A stretch of DNA of 64,000 nucleotides from Trifolium pratense (Eukaryota; Streptophyta; Magnoliopsida; Fabales; Fabaceae). Made by a program: the position numbers and the translations under genes. Shown here in pieces: positions 35,845-46,947 of this stretch (within the stretch, counting starts at the first letter, position 1; each line of letters opens with the position of its first letter). The notes under the pieces are model-generated. The model was given only the letters and a program-made list of their open reading frames with translations. It was not told where the DNA came from and did no database searches. The DNA lies in contig NC_060059.1 in assembly GCF_020283565.1 (NCBI RefSeq), positions 5,153,501-5,217,500 of the forward strand, read 5' to 3'.

Positions 35845-38445
35845 TGTAACACCCTTTAATTTACCCCTTTATCTTATTTTTCGAAAAAGTTAATTTCATT
35901 TATTTAATAAGGATGTCACACTTACTCAACGTAACTATGCCCTCAAATGATTAGAAATTATGCGGCGGAGAATAAAAATTAAACCAAAATAATATAAGTT
36001 TCAAGGTCCGAATTGAAAATACTGAATCAAATGACTTAGTCCAAATGTTAATAAAGAATTAGTAGCATAATTAAATAAAAGTGTTTCCCCAACAACATCC
36101 TAACAGAGCGACTCCAATTAAAAAAAAAGCAAAGCAACAGCTGCCGAACGCATCAGCTATGACTCATCACCTACTTGAAAATCTACAGTTGCACACCGTA
36201 GGGCCAAGCCAGAAAGGGGAATGTAAAGGTGAGTGATAATACATCAAGAAAATAACTTAATTAAAACAACATATTAACTAGCAACATAATAAACAACAAC
36301 AAGACCACCTAAGTGGATGGCCACACGCGTTCATCGGTCAACCACAATCATCAATCAACAATTAAATAAAGAGACATAAACAACATCATTTAAATGACCA
36401 ATATAATTAAAATGCATGCAATGCGCCTAGACTCGCTACATGCATGTGGTACCAGTAACAACGTCATTTCCAGTTTTACATCATGGAGGATCAACATCAT
36501 TATAAGCAACGTCATTTTCAACTTCATTAAACAACGCCATTTTCAACATCATTTATACAACTTCAATAGACAACATCATTGGACAAATGAATGAATGCAT
36601 GTCATGTTATAATAAGCAACGTCAATAGGCAACATCATTTAACAACTTTAATAGACAACTTCATCATCATTATAACAACATCAATAAACAACGTCCAAAT
36701 CATTAGAATAGATAATTCAACATCCACATAGTTCAACATCGTTATTCAACAAAACAACAATTCAAACAACGCAATTATTATAAACGAACAACGACTTAAA
36801 ACAACATCGATGCCCAACAATTATTAGCAACTTCGATTACAACGCCAACTTAAATTTCATAACTCAATTAATCAATCACTCCTCTCCAAAACAACAGTCT
36901 ATTACTCCTCTTTAACAGTACCCCTAACACAAATCATCTTGATTTAGTTTATCGACGAAATGTACGAATTTTAAATTAATTTAATTAATAAATTCAACTT
37001 ATTAGGACATAAAATCAGAGAGAGTGAAGTACACCAGAAGGTTCCAAAATATTCAAAATGCTCTACATAAAATTTTGGAAAACTTTTATAAAATCATAAT
37101 ATTTTTAATCATTTTTTACCTCAAATAATTAACTAAAAATAGCTAAAGGTGTCAGAAAATTCCCAAAGGGGTACCAAAATTTCAAGAAAATTATTTCCTA
37201 TTTATCTATGAAAAATTAAAACAACAATGGAGTCGTTATGACTCCTCACGCACCCCCACACGCCTGTTCCGCCAGTGGAAGAGGTCGAAGACACTGTTCA
37301 TCGTCTTCCTTGCCCGTTTCCCTGTAAACGGGTTGCCCGACCCAGTTTTGACCCGATTCGTTCTCCATGTATACTTCGCGAAAAACAACGTTCTTTATAC
37401 CGTTTTGATTCCCATTAAATTTTAGGAAGATACCCGGTGTTTGTTTTTAAAATAGGTGATAAAATCTTATTTGAAACTAAAGGAATTCACATTTGAGTTT
37501 TGAAGATTTTTGTGATTCAATACTTCATAATTCCAAACCACACGACCCTAAATCGATTCTCATTGATTTAAAAACTTCCCAGGAACGTTCATAAACCCAT
37601 TAGAACATTTAAATCCATATAAAAACTCAACTTATGAATTAACAACTCAAAATTCATATTTTAAGTATAGTAGTTATTTTTTCTTTTTATAACTTAACAT
37701 AACACCATGAATAAACTCAACAAAACTCACTCTAACAAATAAGGCACGATTTTATCCAAATAACAAAGCACATCATCATCATCATCATCATAGTAAAATC
37801 CAAATTTCAAATTCTAGTAAATTCAAACAACAACAACAACATCACATGGATAAGAGCATCAACTTAAAGCAGACACATAATAAATACATCAAATATTTAT
37901 ATTGAATTCAGAATTTGAAGAGTATAAAGCTTTCTTACTTGGATTGTAGTGAACTCCCTAAATTGAGGTTAAGTTTTTCATTTATTTACTTCTCTTCACT
38001 CTCGCACGAGCTCTCTCTCTTCTCTCACTCACTAGCACTATTTGTTTGTGTGTTTGTTTTTGTTATGGATCATCATATTGATATTTTCCTTCTTCTATCA
38101 ACTAATGTCAATAGACAACTACATTATTATTATTGAAATATGACATTATTATTATTATTAAAATGTTTTAATGAGAATTAAAATTATGTTTCTTCTCCTT
38201 TATCTTTTTCTCTACCATTTTCCTATCTACACCCCCTCTATGCTTCCAACACCTTTTTATTTTATTTTCTAATTAGCAACGTCATTATTTTTATCTAATT
38301 ATTTAATTATTCGTCACAAAATAATTAAATAAACATTGTCAATCAACACCACATAAACATCGTCAATCAACACCACAATAAGTCAATCAACACCACAACA
38401 ACTAAATAATTAAATAAAATGAATTCTAATTTTTAGGGCGTTACA
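35845..38445 (+). mobile_element. Solo LTR, 2601 bp, TSD TTTAT
   Basis: It begins TGTAACACCCTTTAAT and ends TTTTAGGGCGTTACA, TG...CA with short inverted termini, as in plant Ty3/gypsy LTRs. The 5 bp duplication TTTAT lies at 35840-35844 and 38446-38450. There is no internal gag-pol, so it is a recombined solo LTR, or a LARD-like element without coding capacity. Orientation is arbitrary. A second partial copy is at 33566-34376. Confidence 0.85.
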
Positions 38446-38496
38446 TTTATCATACAGGCGAAGTTTGATGATAATGAAAAACTTGATGAGGAGTTT

Positions 38497-39791
38497 TGAT
38501 GACAGCCAATCATTTGTTAATTTTAATTATTATTCTATAGTATTTTAGTTAGTTTTTAAGAGTATTGCATGGTCAAAGAGAAGAATTTATGAAGAAATTG
38601 ACACATAAAAGAGTTTGAAGACAAAAGACCAAAGAAGAAAAAGACTTAGAAAAATATTCCAAGCTCAAAATTTAGCCTCCACTTTCTGTATTTTCCGCGC
38701 CGCGATGCATGCTTCATAGTGCCGCGATTTTGCTTTTATAATTTCACATGACGTCAGCCACATGCTACATAGGAAGCCATTTGCTTTTTCTTTTGTGACA
38801 CGTCATTAATAACAAACTAATTGAAGGACGTGGATTATTATAAAGGGAGGACACGATTTGTCTTTTATGGAGCCTATAAAAGAGGAGTTGTATCACAAAT
38901 AAAAGGGATTATCACTTCCTGAGAGAAAAAAAGAAGGAACGCAGACTTGGGAGAAACCAGAAAAACAACTTCCTGAGAGAGAGAGAAATACGTGGCGGCA
39001 GCGGCAGTGAAGAGAAGAAAATTCAAGGGTTTCGCCGTCGCGGTCTTCATCGGTTATTTATGTATAATTTTCTTAACTCTTTTGTTATGTCAATTATTAT
39101 TATGAGTAACTAATCTTATCAGATTAGGAATTATAGATGATTCTCTTTGAAACTATCTGAGCCATGTAACTATGTGTTCTAGTTTATTCAATGAAAACTT
39201 ATAATTATTCAGTTAATCTTGTGTTTATTGCTTTTCGTTAATTGATCACTTTCGAATTGATTTTAAGTTATAAATCACTATTGACCCTAGGGTTTATACT
39301 GGAACTAGATTAATTGTTTGTCAATCGTAATTGCTATAGGAATATAGAATTAATTGGCATGATTGTTAATATAACGTTCGTTAAAGCTTTTGATAATATT
39401 AGTTTCGCCTAAGGAATTAGGGTACTTTATTAGATAAACGGGATTGATGAGCCAAGGAATTGGACTCGGTCTATTTTGTTATATTGTCGTAATTATAAGA
39501 ATTTCATTGTTGAGGACTAGAACCTAGAGTACCAGTTAGGGACAAAGAGAGGATTCAAATTAATTCCTAATCGTCTTTCTCTATTAAAAGTTCACGTTTC
39601 AATTTTCTTGCGATTTTAATTATTGTCATTGTTACTACAAATCAATCTGAAAACCCTCCATTGCAATTTATTTATTAATCCTAATTTAATTTAATTGTCT
39701 AGTTGAAAATAAGAACAATCCCTGTGGATACGAATCTTATAAATTTTATTACTTAGCGACGAATTTAGTTCACTTGCTAAAATTGTCATCA
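38497..39791 (+). mobile_element. Solo LTR, 1295 bp, TSD AGTTT
   Basis: Starts TGATGACAGCC and ends AAAATTGTCATCA (inverted ends TGATGACA/TGTCATCA). AGTTT duplications lie at 38492-38496 and 39792-39796. The 3' part contains AATCCCTGTGGATACGAATC and TTAGCGACGAATTTAGT, phrases typical of legume gypsy LTR 3' ends. A TATAAA-like promoter (CCTATAAAAGAGG at about 38873) is consistent with LTR function. Confidence 0.88.
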
Positions 39792-39847
39792 AGTTTCCTT
39801 CTTGGGTCGTGGCAGCCAAGGAGATGGGTTATTTGGCACAGTTTTAA

Positions 39848-40473
39848 AAAGTATGACTCCTATACACTAGGGTTATGACTTGGCTTAATGCTAAGAAAGT
39901 TGATGTTGCTAAGACATAACTGATGATACTTGCAACTCCTATGCCAATAGATGTTGAAACAAAAACAGAAATCGGTGAACCAAAGACAAAAACTCTGAAG
40001 GCAAGGAAGAAGAGAAGATATATAAAAAAGAAAAAAAAAAAGTGCAAATTCTAATCCATGTGCATGTAAAAGTGGAGTCTGCACATCACAAACAGAAGGC
40101 AAGGCAAGAGCTAGAGTCAAGGTTGTTAAAAACTCGTTTTAAATCGTAAACTCTATGGATTCTACGTTTTTATACATGACTTTCGTGTTAAATTGGAACT
40201 AAAATAATTTCGAGTAAAATCGAAAGTTAAAACGAGTTTACACGATTTAACATCTTATAAAATCAGTAAAATCACTTAAACTCGCATGTTTTCACCTAAC
40301 GATTCAAAAACTTAATTTTTTTTAGTCAATTCAAAAGTTCAATTTTATCATATTAGTAATAAATAAATACAATATCTTATCTATAGTGAGACTTATTTTT
40401 TTATAATAGTTTATGTTAATAATTATAGTAATAACAATTATTTACACTTGTGATTATTTTTTATAATAGTATA
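39848..40473. other. Intergenic with a short LTP fragment
   Basis: 40069-40117 (minus) matches the end of exon 1 of the first LTP gene (LALALPSVCDVQTP). The neighbouring 39860-40047 has an open hydrophobic minus frame (GSPISVFVSTSIGIGVASI) of unknown origin. Confidence 0.55.
40069..40117 (-). pseudogene. LTP gene fragment
   Basis: GTGGAGTCTGCACAT and CAAACAGAAGGCAAGGCAAG match 26190-26235, differing at few bases. Translation TLALALPSVCDVQTP corresponds to residues about 88-101 of the first LTP. It is flanked by unrelated DNA on both sides. Confidence 0.75.
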
Positions 40474-40607
40474 CTCCTGTTCTCTGTTTTTTTATAAGCA
40501 AAAATCATGATTGAATAATTGATTATTTGGTCTATATTATACACCATGTATATCAATTATTCAATGAGATTATTTGCATATAAAAAGGGACGGAGGAATG
40601 AAGGGAG
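40474..40607. mobile_element. Stowaway-like MITE, 134 bp
   Basis: Ends CTCCTGTTCTCTG and a decayed CGGAGGAATGAAGGGAG. The arms GATTGAATAATTGAT and ATCAATTATTCAAT fold together. TA flanks on both sides. Confidence 0.55.
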
Positions 40608-41147
40608 TACATCAAAAGTTAGATAAATAATAATTTTAATAAGCAAATAAAACAATAGAAAAAGAATAGATGAAAACAAATCATGAGAAAAAAAAGTAAT
40701 TATTATATTTTGATATAATAATATAATATTGCAAAAAAAAAAATTCTATTATTTAAATATAATAAGTTTTTTTGGTAGATAGATGAAATGACGTATGAAG
40801 TAGCAATTTCGACATTTCTGTCAGTTAAGCTAAGAATTATGGACATTTAAATATATTTGTGGGTATTTAAATATAATAAATTATTTGGTAAATAATAGAT
40901 ACATAATATAGTAGAGGTTTCGAAAAAATCAAATAAAACAATAGGTCACCCTTTATATTTAATTCAATCATATATAATATTTCATCTCACATGATATATA
41001 TGATTCAAAGAGTCATTTAATACGTGAAAAAATGAGAGACATATTATTTCTTTACAAGATATATTGATGAGAATAAAGTTGTTGTGTTATTTGTTATTAA
41101 AAATTTAAAATGCATGACTATATATAGTCACCCTTAAGCTGAATTCT

Positions 41148-41345
41148 TTGGTACACATATTATGTGGACATATACCGGTACATTTGTTGAGGTTAATGAT
41201 TCTTTGATAAATAGATAGAAAATGTAGTTGAGGTGGATGATTCTGATTGGTTTACAAATAGTATTTATTGATTTTTATATTAAATATTAGGTTTTTTCTT
41301 GGTTACCTTCACAAAGAGGTGTGTAAATAGCACACCTGATGTGGA
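41148..41345. repeat. Dispersed repeat (MITE-like), copy of 48960-49105 in reverse
   Basis: GGTACACATATTATGTGGAC, GGTGGATGATTCTGATTGG and CACACCTGATGTGGA match, in reverse complement, the block just left of the LTP duplication at 49 kb. Confidence 0.5.
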
Positions 41346-42398
41346 TTCAATTAAAATTAGCCAGCTGTATTATTTATTTATCTTTTTAATTTACAGATTT
41401 GGTTTATAAACTTTTGTTATTTTCACAATTGACCACATTGCATTAATGACTCTCAATCTTTTCAAGAAAATTGTTAGTGTCACTTTTTTTTTTTTTTCAC
41501 AAAAAAAAAAATTGTTTCTATCACCTAGAGAACAGAGAACACGCTTCATCTTCTTTCTCAGGTTTTTCTTTGTTTCCTATTCTTCTTCTCCATACCCATT
41601 TTCTTGCTTCGTACAAGTTGAATTTCACTTCATCATCTTACGAATCAAACTTGAATCAAACTTGTGTTCATCGAATTAGCATCCTACACAAATCAACCAA
41701 TCTTTCTATCTCTACCACAACATTTACAAGTAAGTTACTCTATCTCTTGATTTTTTGGGTTTTTCACTTCCTTTAGTTTTAGGTTAGTTTTGTTTGTGTT
41801 TGGTGCTTTGATTTGTTACCGAATTTTGCACCGTGGGTAATTGAAGTTAGCTTTGATTTCTTTGTTAACTCAGTCATTGTGTATTGCATACAAACTCAGT
41901 CGTTTATAATCGCACGAGGAACTCTCATTCTATAAAAAATTGCATGTCGTGAAATCTAAAGTTTTGGTATTATTTGTTGAAACATTGTGTTTATTTCTTG
42001 TTGAAACTTTTATCTGGTGCTTATCCAACATTTAACATGTTCATGTTCTGCTCTGGGACGGTTTAATCACCTTGATAGTTAATTAAGGGAGCTGTCTGTG
42101 TGATTTTAATTGTTATCTTCTGATACCGAGTTTTAGTTTTAGGTTAGTTTTGTGCTTGTAACAAAACCCAACTCTTGCCTTTGTTTTGTTCCCGAATTTT
42201 GCACTGTGAGTGCCTTGTCTTGTGCTTGTTCGGTTACCACTTTTATAGTGGATTGTATCCTTGCTTTTTCAAACACTCCTTGTGTTTTGTTAAAGTTTAT
42301 CTAATAAAATTATTGTTGTTTCAAAAAAAAAAAAAAGTTCATACCTTCAAGGTTTGTTTTTGGATCAGAATGTCATTATTCCTGTCCATTTACAAGGA
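41346..42398. other. Leader-like pyrimidine-rich region, no CDS
   Basis: 41470-41730 is CT-rich with a good donor (ACAAGTAAGTTA at about 41727), as in a 5' untranslated exon. No coding exon that it would serve is recognisable; a short possible last exon is 43024-43075 (FKSMLKDVERSAKHQN, stop) after an acceptor TGTGCGACAG. Too weak to call a gene. Confidence 0.3.
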
Positions 42399-42895
42399 AT
42401 GACAGTGCATGATCTGGTGGATGGTAATGGTAAGTGGAATTGGAGTTTATTTGACAGTTGGATACCTGCAGATTGTTGTAAAAAAATTGCAGCAATTCTA
42501 CCTCCAAATGATGATTATGGTGGTGACGAGAGGGTTAGTATTGGAGGAAGTACACAACAATTCTCAGTTGATAATATATATAACAACTTGTGTGGATTTA
42601 ATGAGAAGGATGTTAACACCATTTGGATGAAAATCTGGCGTTTGAAGGTTCCAGAGAGAGTTCGGACACTAATTTGGTTGACTTTTCATAAAAGATTGTT
42701 AACTAACTCTCTCAAAAGCAAGATGGGGCTGCATCATGCTATGTGTGTTTTTTGTGGAGATGTAGAGGAAACAATACTTCATGTTATGAGAGATTGTCCA
42801 AAAGCAATGGCTATATGGAGTAGTGTGCTATCAGTAAATGATAGAGGAATTTTTTGTGTAGAAGAGCTGCAAAATATGTTTACACTTCTTTGCAT
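42399..42895 (+). mobile_element. LINE fragment: zf-RVT (reverse-transcriptase zinc-binding) domain
   Basis: The open frame reads VHDLVDGNGKWNWSLFDSW, then IWMKIWRLKVPERVRTLIWL and CVFCGDVEETILHVMRDCP, the order of the zf-RVT domain found at the C-terminus of plant non-LTR retrotransposon polyproteins. Reverse transcriptase and RNase H parts are missing, so it is a remnant. Confidence 0.8.
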
Positions 42896-43023
42896 TATAA
42901 CAACACCACTTCTTTGTATTATGGAACACATAGTGTATGTTATACTAATTCTTTAGAATTTATTAATTTTGTTTATTTCGTTATATTTTTGTCTTCGTCT
43001 AATTGTTTTACTTATGTGCGACA

Positions 43024-43695
43024 GTTTAAGAGCATGTTGAAGGACGTAGAGCGTTCAGCAAAACATCAGAATTAAGGACAGTTTACGACCTTTTATGTTT
43101 GTGTATCAGGAATGTTGGGTGGTTTTGTGTATCAGGAATGTTTACGACATTTTATGCTTCTGCTGCTTCTTCTGTACCAAAAGGAGTGTTGGCTGATTTT
43201 TTGTACCAAAAGGCATTATAATGCTTAATTAAGTTGTAGCAAATAATGACTTATACATGTTTTATGTGGTTAAGTTTGAATTCTAAGCTCTCTTATTGTA
43301 ACTTTTCAAATATTATCTCGGAAAGAGGATTAAGTAAAATCTGCATAATTTGAATGGTATAGTGCAGAGCTAAACTTGCCTAGTGCGTGATATGATAAAA
43401 TATATAGACAGACACTGATGGAATTTCATAATTTCATAGAGTTCATGGAAGGTGAATACCATGTTCTAGATGTTAGTTAAAGGACTGACTACATGTAAAT
43501 TTCTAAATTCTAATTCAGTACAGAAAATTATTCTTAAGTAATGACTTTGGATGGTATAAGGATATGAGCATTTTAGCGTGAAATTGTATCTAATGCAAAC
43601 ATATACAGGATTAGTTTGATGATATTTTGATTTAATTGGGATTAGTTGTAATGGTTCTGTTGAAAAAAGACAAAAATAACAAAAAAGAAACGACT
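43024..43695. other. Intergenic, nothing firm
   Basis: Contains two short direct repeats (GTGTATCAGGAATGTT near 43101 and 43127; CTGTACCAAAAGG near 43173 and TGTACCAAAAGGC near 43202). No gene supported. Confidence 0.35.
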
Positions 43696-43786
43696 TTTGC
43701 TGGTTACATGATTCGAACAGCAGCCCTTTACCTAAGAATAAGTAACCGCTTCAAAGATGTGCCAACTGAGCTATATGTTCAATTTG
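43696..43786 (-). repeat. tRNA-like/SINE-head sequence
   Basis: On the minus strand ATATAGCTCAGTTGGCAC is a good A box and CTGTTCGAATC a good B box, but I cannot fold a full cloverleaf: the anticodon arm is unclear and the spacing is long. Probably a SINE head or tRNA pseudogene. Confidence 0.45.
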
Positions 43787-43849
43787 CAATATTTGTATGT
43801 CAGACCAATTATAAATCAAAGTTACAACTTGACTATAATCTAATATGAT

Positions 43850-45153
43850 AAGGTATCTGATTCGAATGTTTCACATGCTGACTTCTAATTTGAATGTGAG
43901 GATTAATATGTCTCACATGCCTACTTCTAATTTGAATGTTTCTATTTTGATCCTATCCTTCTATAACTCTCTCATATTGACTTTATTAAAAATATAGTTC
44001 AATAGTATGTCTCACATGCTGACTTCTAATTTGAATGCTCCTGTTTCGATCATATATGTCTATAACTCTGACTTATAATCTGACATGATTAAGTATCCGA
44101 TTCGAACAAACTCTCTCATATTGACTTTATTAAAAATCTAGTTCAATAGTATGTCTCACATCCTGACTTCTAATTTGAATGCTCCTGTTTCGATCATATA
44201 TGTCTATAACTCTGACTTATAATCTGACATGATTAGGTATCTGATTCGAACAAACTCTCTCATATTGACTTTATTAAAAATCTAGTTCAATAGTATGTCT
44301 CACATGCTGACTTCTAATTTGAATGCTCCTGTTTCGATCATATATGTCTATAACTCTGACTTATAATCTGACATGATTAGGTATCTGATTCGAACAAACT
44401 CTCTCATATTGACTTTATTAAAAATCTAGTTCAATAGTATGTCTCACATGCTGACTTCTAATTTGAATGCTCCTGTTTCGATCATATATGTCTATAACTC
44501 TGACTTATAATCTGACATGATTAGGTATCCGATTCGAACAAACTCTCTCATATTGACTTTATTAAAAATCTAGTTCAATAGTATGTCTCACATGCTGACT
44601 TCTAATTTGAATGCTCCTGTTTCGATCATATATGTCTATAACTCTGACTTATAATCTGACATGATTAGGTATCCGATTCGAACAAACTCTCTCATATTGA
44701 CTTTATTAAAAATCTAGTTCAATAGTATGTCTCACATGCTGACTTCTAATTTGAATGCTCCTGTTTCGATCATATATGTCTATAACTCTGACTTATAATC
44801 TGACATGATTAGGTATCCGATTCGAACAAACTCTCTCATATTGACTTTATTAAAAATCTAGTTCAATAGTATGTCTCACATGCTGACTTCTAATTTGAAT
44901 GCTCCTGTTTCGATCATATATGTCTATAACTCTGACTTATAATCTGACATGATTAGGTATCTGATTCGAACAAACTCTCTCATATTGACTTTATTAAAAA
45001 TCTAGTTCAATAGTATGTCTCACATGCTGACTTCTAATTTGAATGCTCCTGTTTCGATCATATATGTCTATAACTCTGACTTATAATCTGACATGATTAG
45101 GTATCTGATTCGAACAAACTCTCTCATATTGACTTTATTAAAAATCTAGTTCA
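43850..45153. repeat. 144 bp tandem repeat array, about 8 copies
   Basis: CGAACAAACTCTCTCATATT starts at 44103, 44247, 44391 and 44535 and continues at the same 144-base step to about 45111. Copies differ at single bases (GTATCCGATT/GTATCTGATT). The left end (43850-44000) is degenerate with shorter irregular copies. Each unit contains ATTCGAAC, resembling a Pol III B box, and TTTATTAAAAAT. No long reading frame crosses it and no unique spacers separate units, so it is a minisatellite or satellite seed. Confidence 0.9.
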
Positions 45154-45469
45154 AACAAAAAAAAAAGTACGAATTTCTTTTTTGTGCCTAAACTTCACAA
45201 AATATCAAGAGGTAATAAAGGCAACTTGTTTATCTTGAAAATTGTAGATCCATCCTATAGAGTTCCTCATGAACTTGCACTTTTCCGCATGAACTTATAT
45301 GCTACAAATTCAAGTCAAGAAACAAAATCAAGTTAAAATCAAGTTAAACATTTAACTAATCTGTTAGGAATTATAATTTCCACACTTAACTATTAGTATT
45401 TCTTGACACAAACCCATGACAGAGATAAACAAAATCATCCAAATATCTTCTTTCTTTATTTTTTTGACA
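45154..45469. other. Intergenic, nothing recognised
   Basis: Between the tandem array and the LINE RNase H remnant; no feature seen. Confidence 0.4.
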
Positions 45470-45920
45470 GTAAAGGAATTTCATTGATAAATAGGAAAAT
45501 CCTTACAAAGAGAAGATATAATTTGGTCAGGAACCTTGCCTTCCCAAGACTTACAACCAACAGAAAGTGCTAAACCAACAAGGCTCTTTTAACAAAACTA
45601 ACACTAGCATTCTCTAGCCTTGCAAGAATTTCTAAACAATCTAAGACTAAATCAGCAATAGCAGCATGTTTAGTAACACCATACACACACACACTTCACT
45701 ACTGCTTCAACATCCATAATTTCAGCAACTAACGGAGAAACTTCAATGTCTTCACAATTTGTTGCAGCAACAAAACCGACCCCGAGTGGTCTCTAGCTAT
45801 CAAGCCCCAACATAGAATTCCATTCTGGAAGCAGGCAACATCAACATTAATCTTCGTAAAAAATTTCGGGGGCGGAGGCCACTTATCTAGAACAGCAGCT
45901 GCGCGTGATGGGGCCTGCAC
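45470..45920 (-). mobile_element. LINE 3' end: frameshifted RNase H (RVT_3) remnant
   Basis: Minus frames give WPPPPKFFTKINVDVACFQ, then in a second frame ATNCEDIEVSPLVAEIMDVE, then VTKHAAIADLVLDCLEILAR and NASVSFVKRALLV, the order of the RNase H domain that ends plant LINE polyproteins. Frame changes occur near 45765 and at a (CA)n tract near 45690. It is opposite in strand to the zf-RVT fragment at 42.4 kb, so it belongs to a different insertion. Confidence 0.75.
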
Positions 45921-46029
45921 ATGTAGAACTTAGCAAATATCACAATATTGTGGAAAATAACTGAATAGTATACAACAATCACAAAATCTTGCTTTATGGT
46001 TCTAATGTTCTAGTGGTTATAAGTATGAG

Positions 46030-46625
46030 CCAAAACGATGCCTAATTAATACGGAGAAAACACGGGTATTTGTAGCTTCCAAGCAGGTAAGTTACACCTA
46101 AAATTTCACTAGATTCAAAATCATCTAAAGAGAAAACCATGTCATTAATTACTAGAAAAGTTTGCGATTACTATTTTAGAACCGAGAGAAGTTAAGGTTG
46201 GGAGCAAGAATTCTTCAGGTTGGTGGAGTAGAGAAAGTGTTTATGCAAATTTTTAGTGTTAAAGATGGAGAGAAGCTTTTGAAAGCATCACAATGTTACT
46301 TATACACCACATCAGGTTCTATAGCTGGCCTCCTCTTCATTTCCACTCACAAAGTTGCTTTTTACGGTGAGAGATCTATCAAAATTTCTTCCCCAAAAGG
46401 AGAATTGATTAGAGTCCACTATAAGGTCTCTATTCCACATGAAAAAAATTCAGCATGTCAACCAAAGTGAAAATGTGAAGAAACCTTCAGAAAAGTACAT
46501 AGAAATAGTCACTGTGGATGGTTTCGACTTCTGGTTTATGGGTTTCTTTAATTACAAGAAAGCTTTAAGATATCTTCAGCATGCTATCTCTCTAGCTCGG
46601 AGGAAAAATTTGTAGAAATATAAGT
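46030..46625 (+). pseudogene. GEM-like (GRAM domain) gene with frameshift and no start
   Basis: Exon 2 from 46180 (acceptor CTATTTTAG) reads LGARILQVGGVEKVFMQIFS, YLYTTSGSIAGLLFISTHK and GELIRVHYKVSIPHEK, the GRAM-domain pattern of plant GEM-like proteins. At an A7 run near 46441-46447 one extra base shifts the frame to a stop; skipping one A gives QHVNQSENVKKPSEKYIEIV and DGFDFWFMGFFNYKKALRYL to a stop at 46623-46625, the normal family C-terminus. A donor (AAGCAG|GTAAGT, exon end 46086) marks a 5' exon that has an upstream stop and no ATG in frame. Probably a pseudogene; the homopolymer could also be a sequencing error. It converges with the syntaxin gene. Confidence 0.75.
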
Positions 46626-46947
46626 GAAATTGTTCTTTGAATTATAATCCCTCTCATTAAGCTTTTTATCTGTCTGTAGTCGATTAACCGGCCTAATAAA
46701 GACATTATGCTAATATGCTTTTGTTAAGAAACCACTCGCCTCATTTCTAACTTCGGGTGCAGCATATTAAAGCTACCAAATGAAATTTGACATTTTAAAG
46801 TCTTCAGATGGAAAAAAAAAGTTAAACATGGACCTTTAGTTCACACTTAAGTAGAAAAGAGAGACATGTAGCAGTAACAGAATAACTGGACTAAAAATCG
46901 ATACAGTTTTGGCATATTTTTTGAGTTGTACAAGAGAAAAAGAAGCC

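Larger units (their letters stand above)
35308..39847 (+). pseudogene. Unidentified gene remnant broken by two solo LTRs
   Basis: Exon-like pieces: about 35309-35394 (DEISFLEAYHNQDEHYCEIG, then a stop), 35465-35547 (TNSSRGTFDPLELLRKRGIN, donor GTAAG) and a last exon split as 38458-38496 plus 39797-39847, reading AKFDDNEKLDEEF then PSWVVAAKEMGYLAQF and a stop. Phase 0 agrees across the last join. One LTR lies in the final intron about 7 bases before its AG acceptor; the other lies inside the last exon, between Phe and Pro, flanked by AGTTT duplications. Joining the host flanks restores an uninterrupted C-terminal frame, which shows this was coding. I do not recognise the family, and the first piece already has a stop. 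Confidence 0.55.

Noticed and set aside
43696..43786. Functional tRNA gene
   Set aside because: Only the A- and B-box-like segments are convincing; the acceptor and anticodon stems do not pair properly.
43850..45153. CRISPR-like repeat array
   Set aside because: Units of 144 bp follow each other without unique spacers, and the genome is a plant's. It is a tandem satellite-type repeat.
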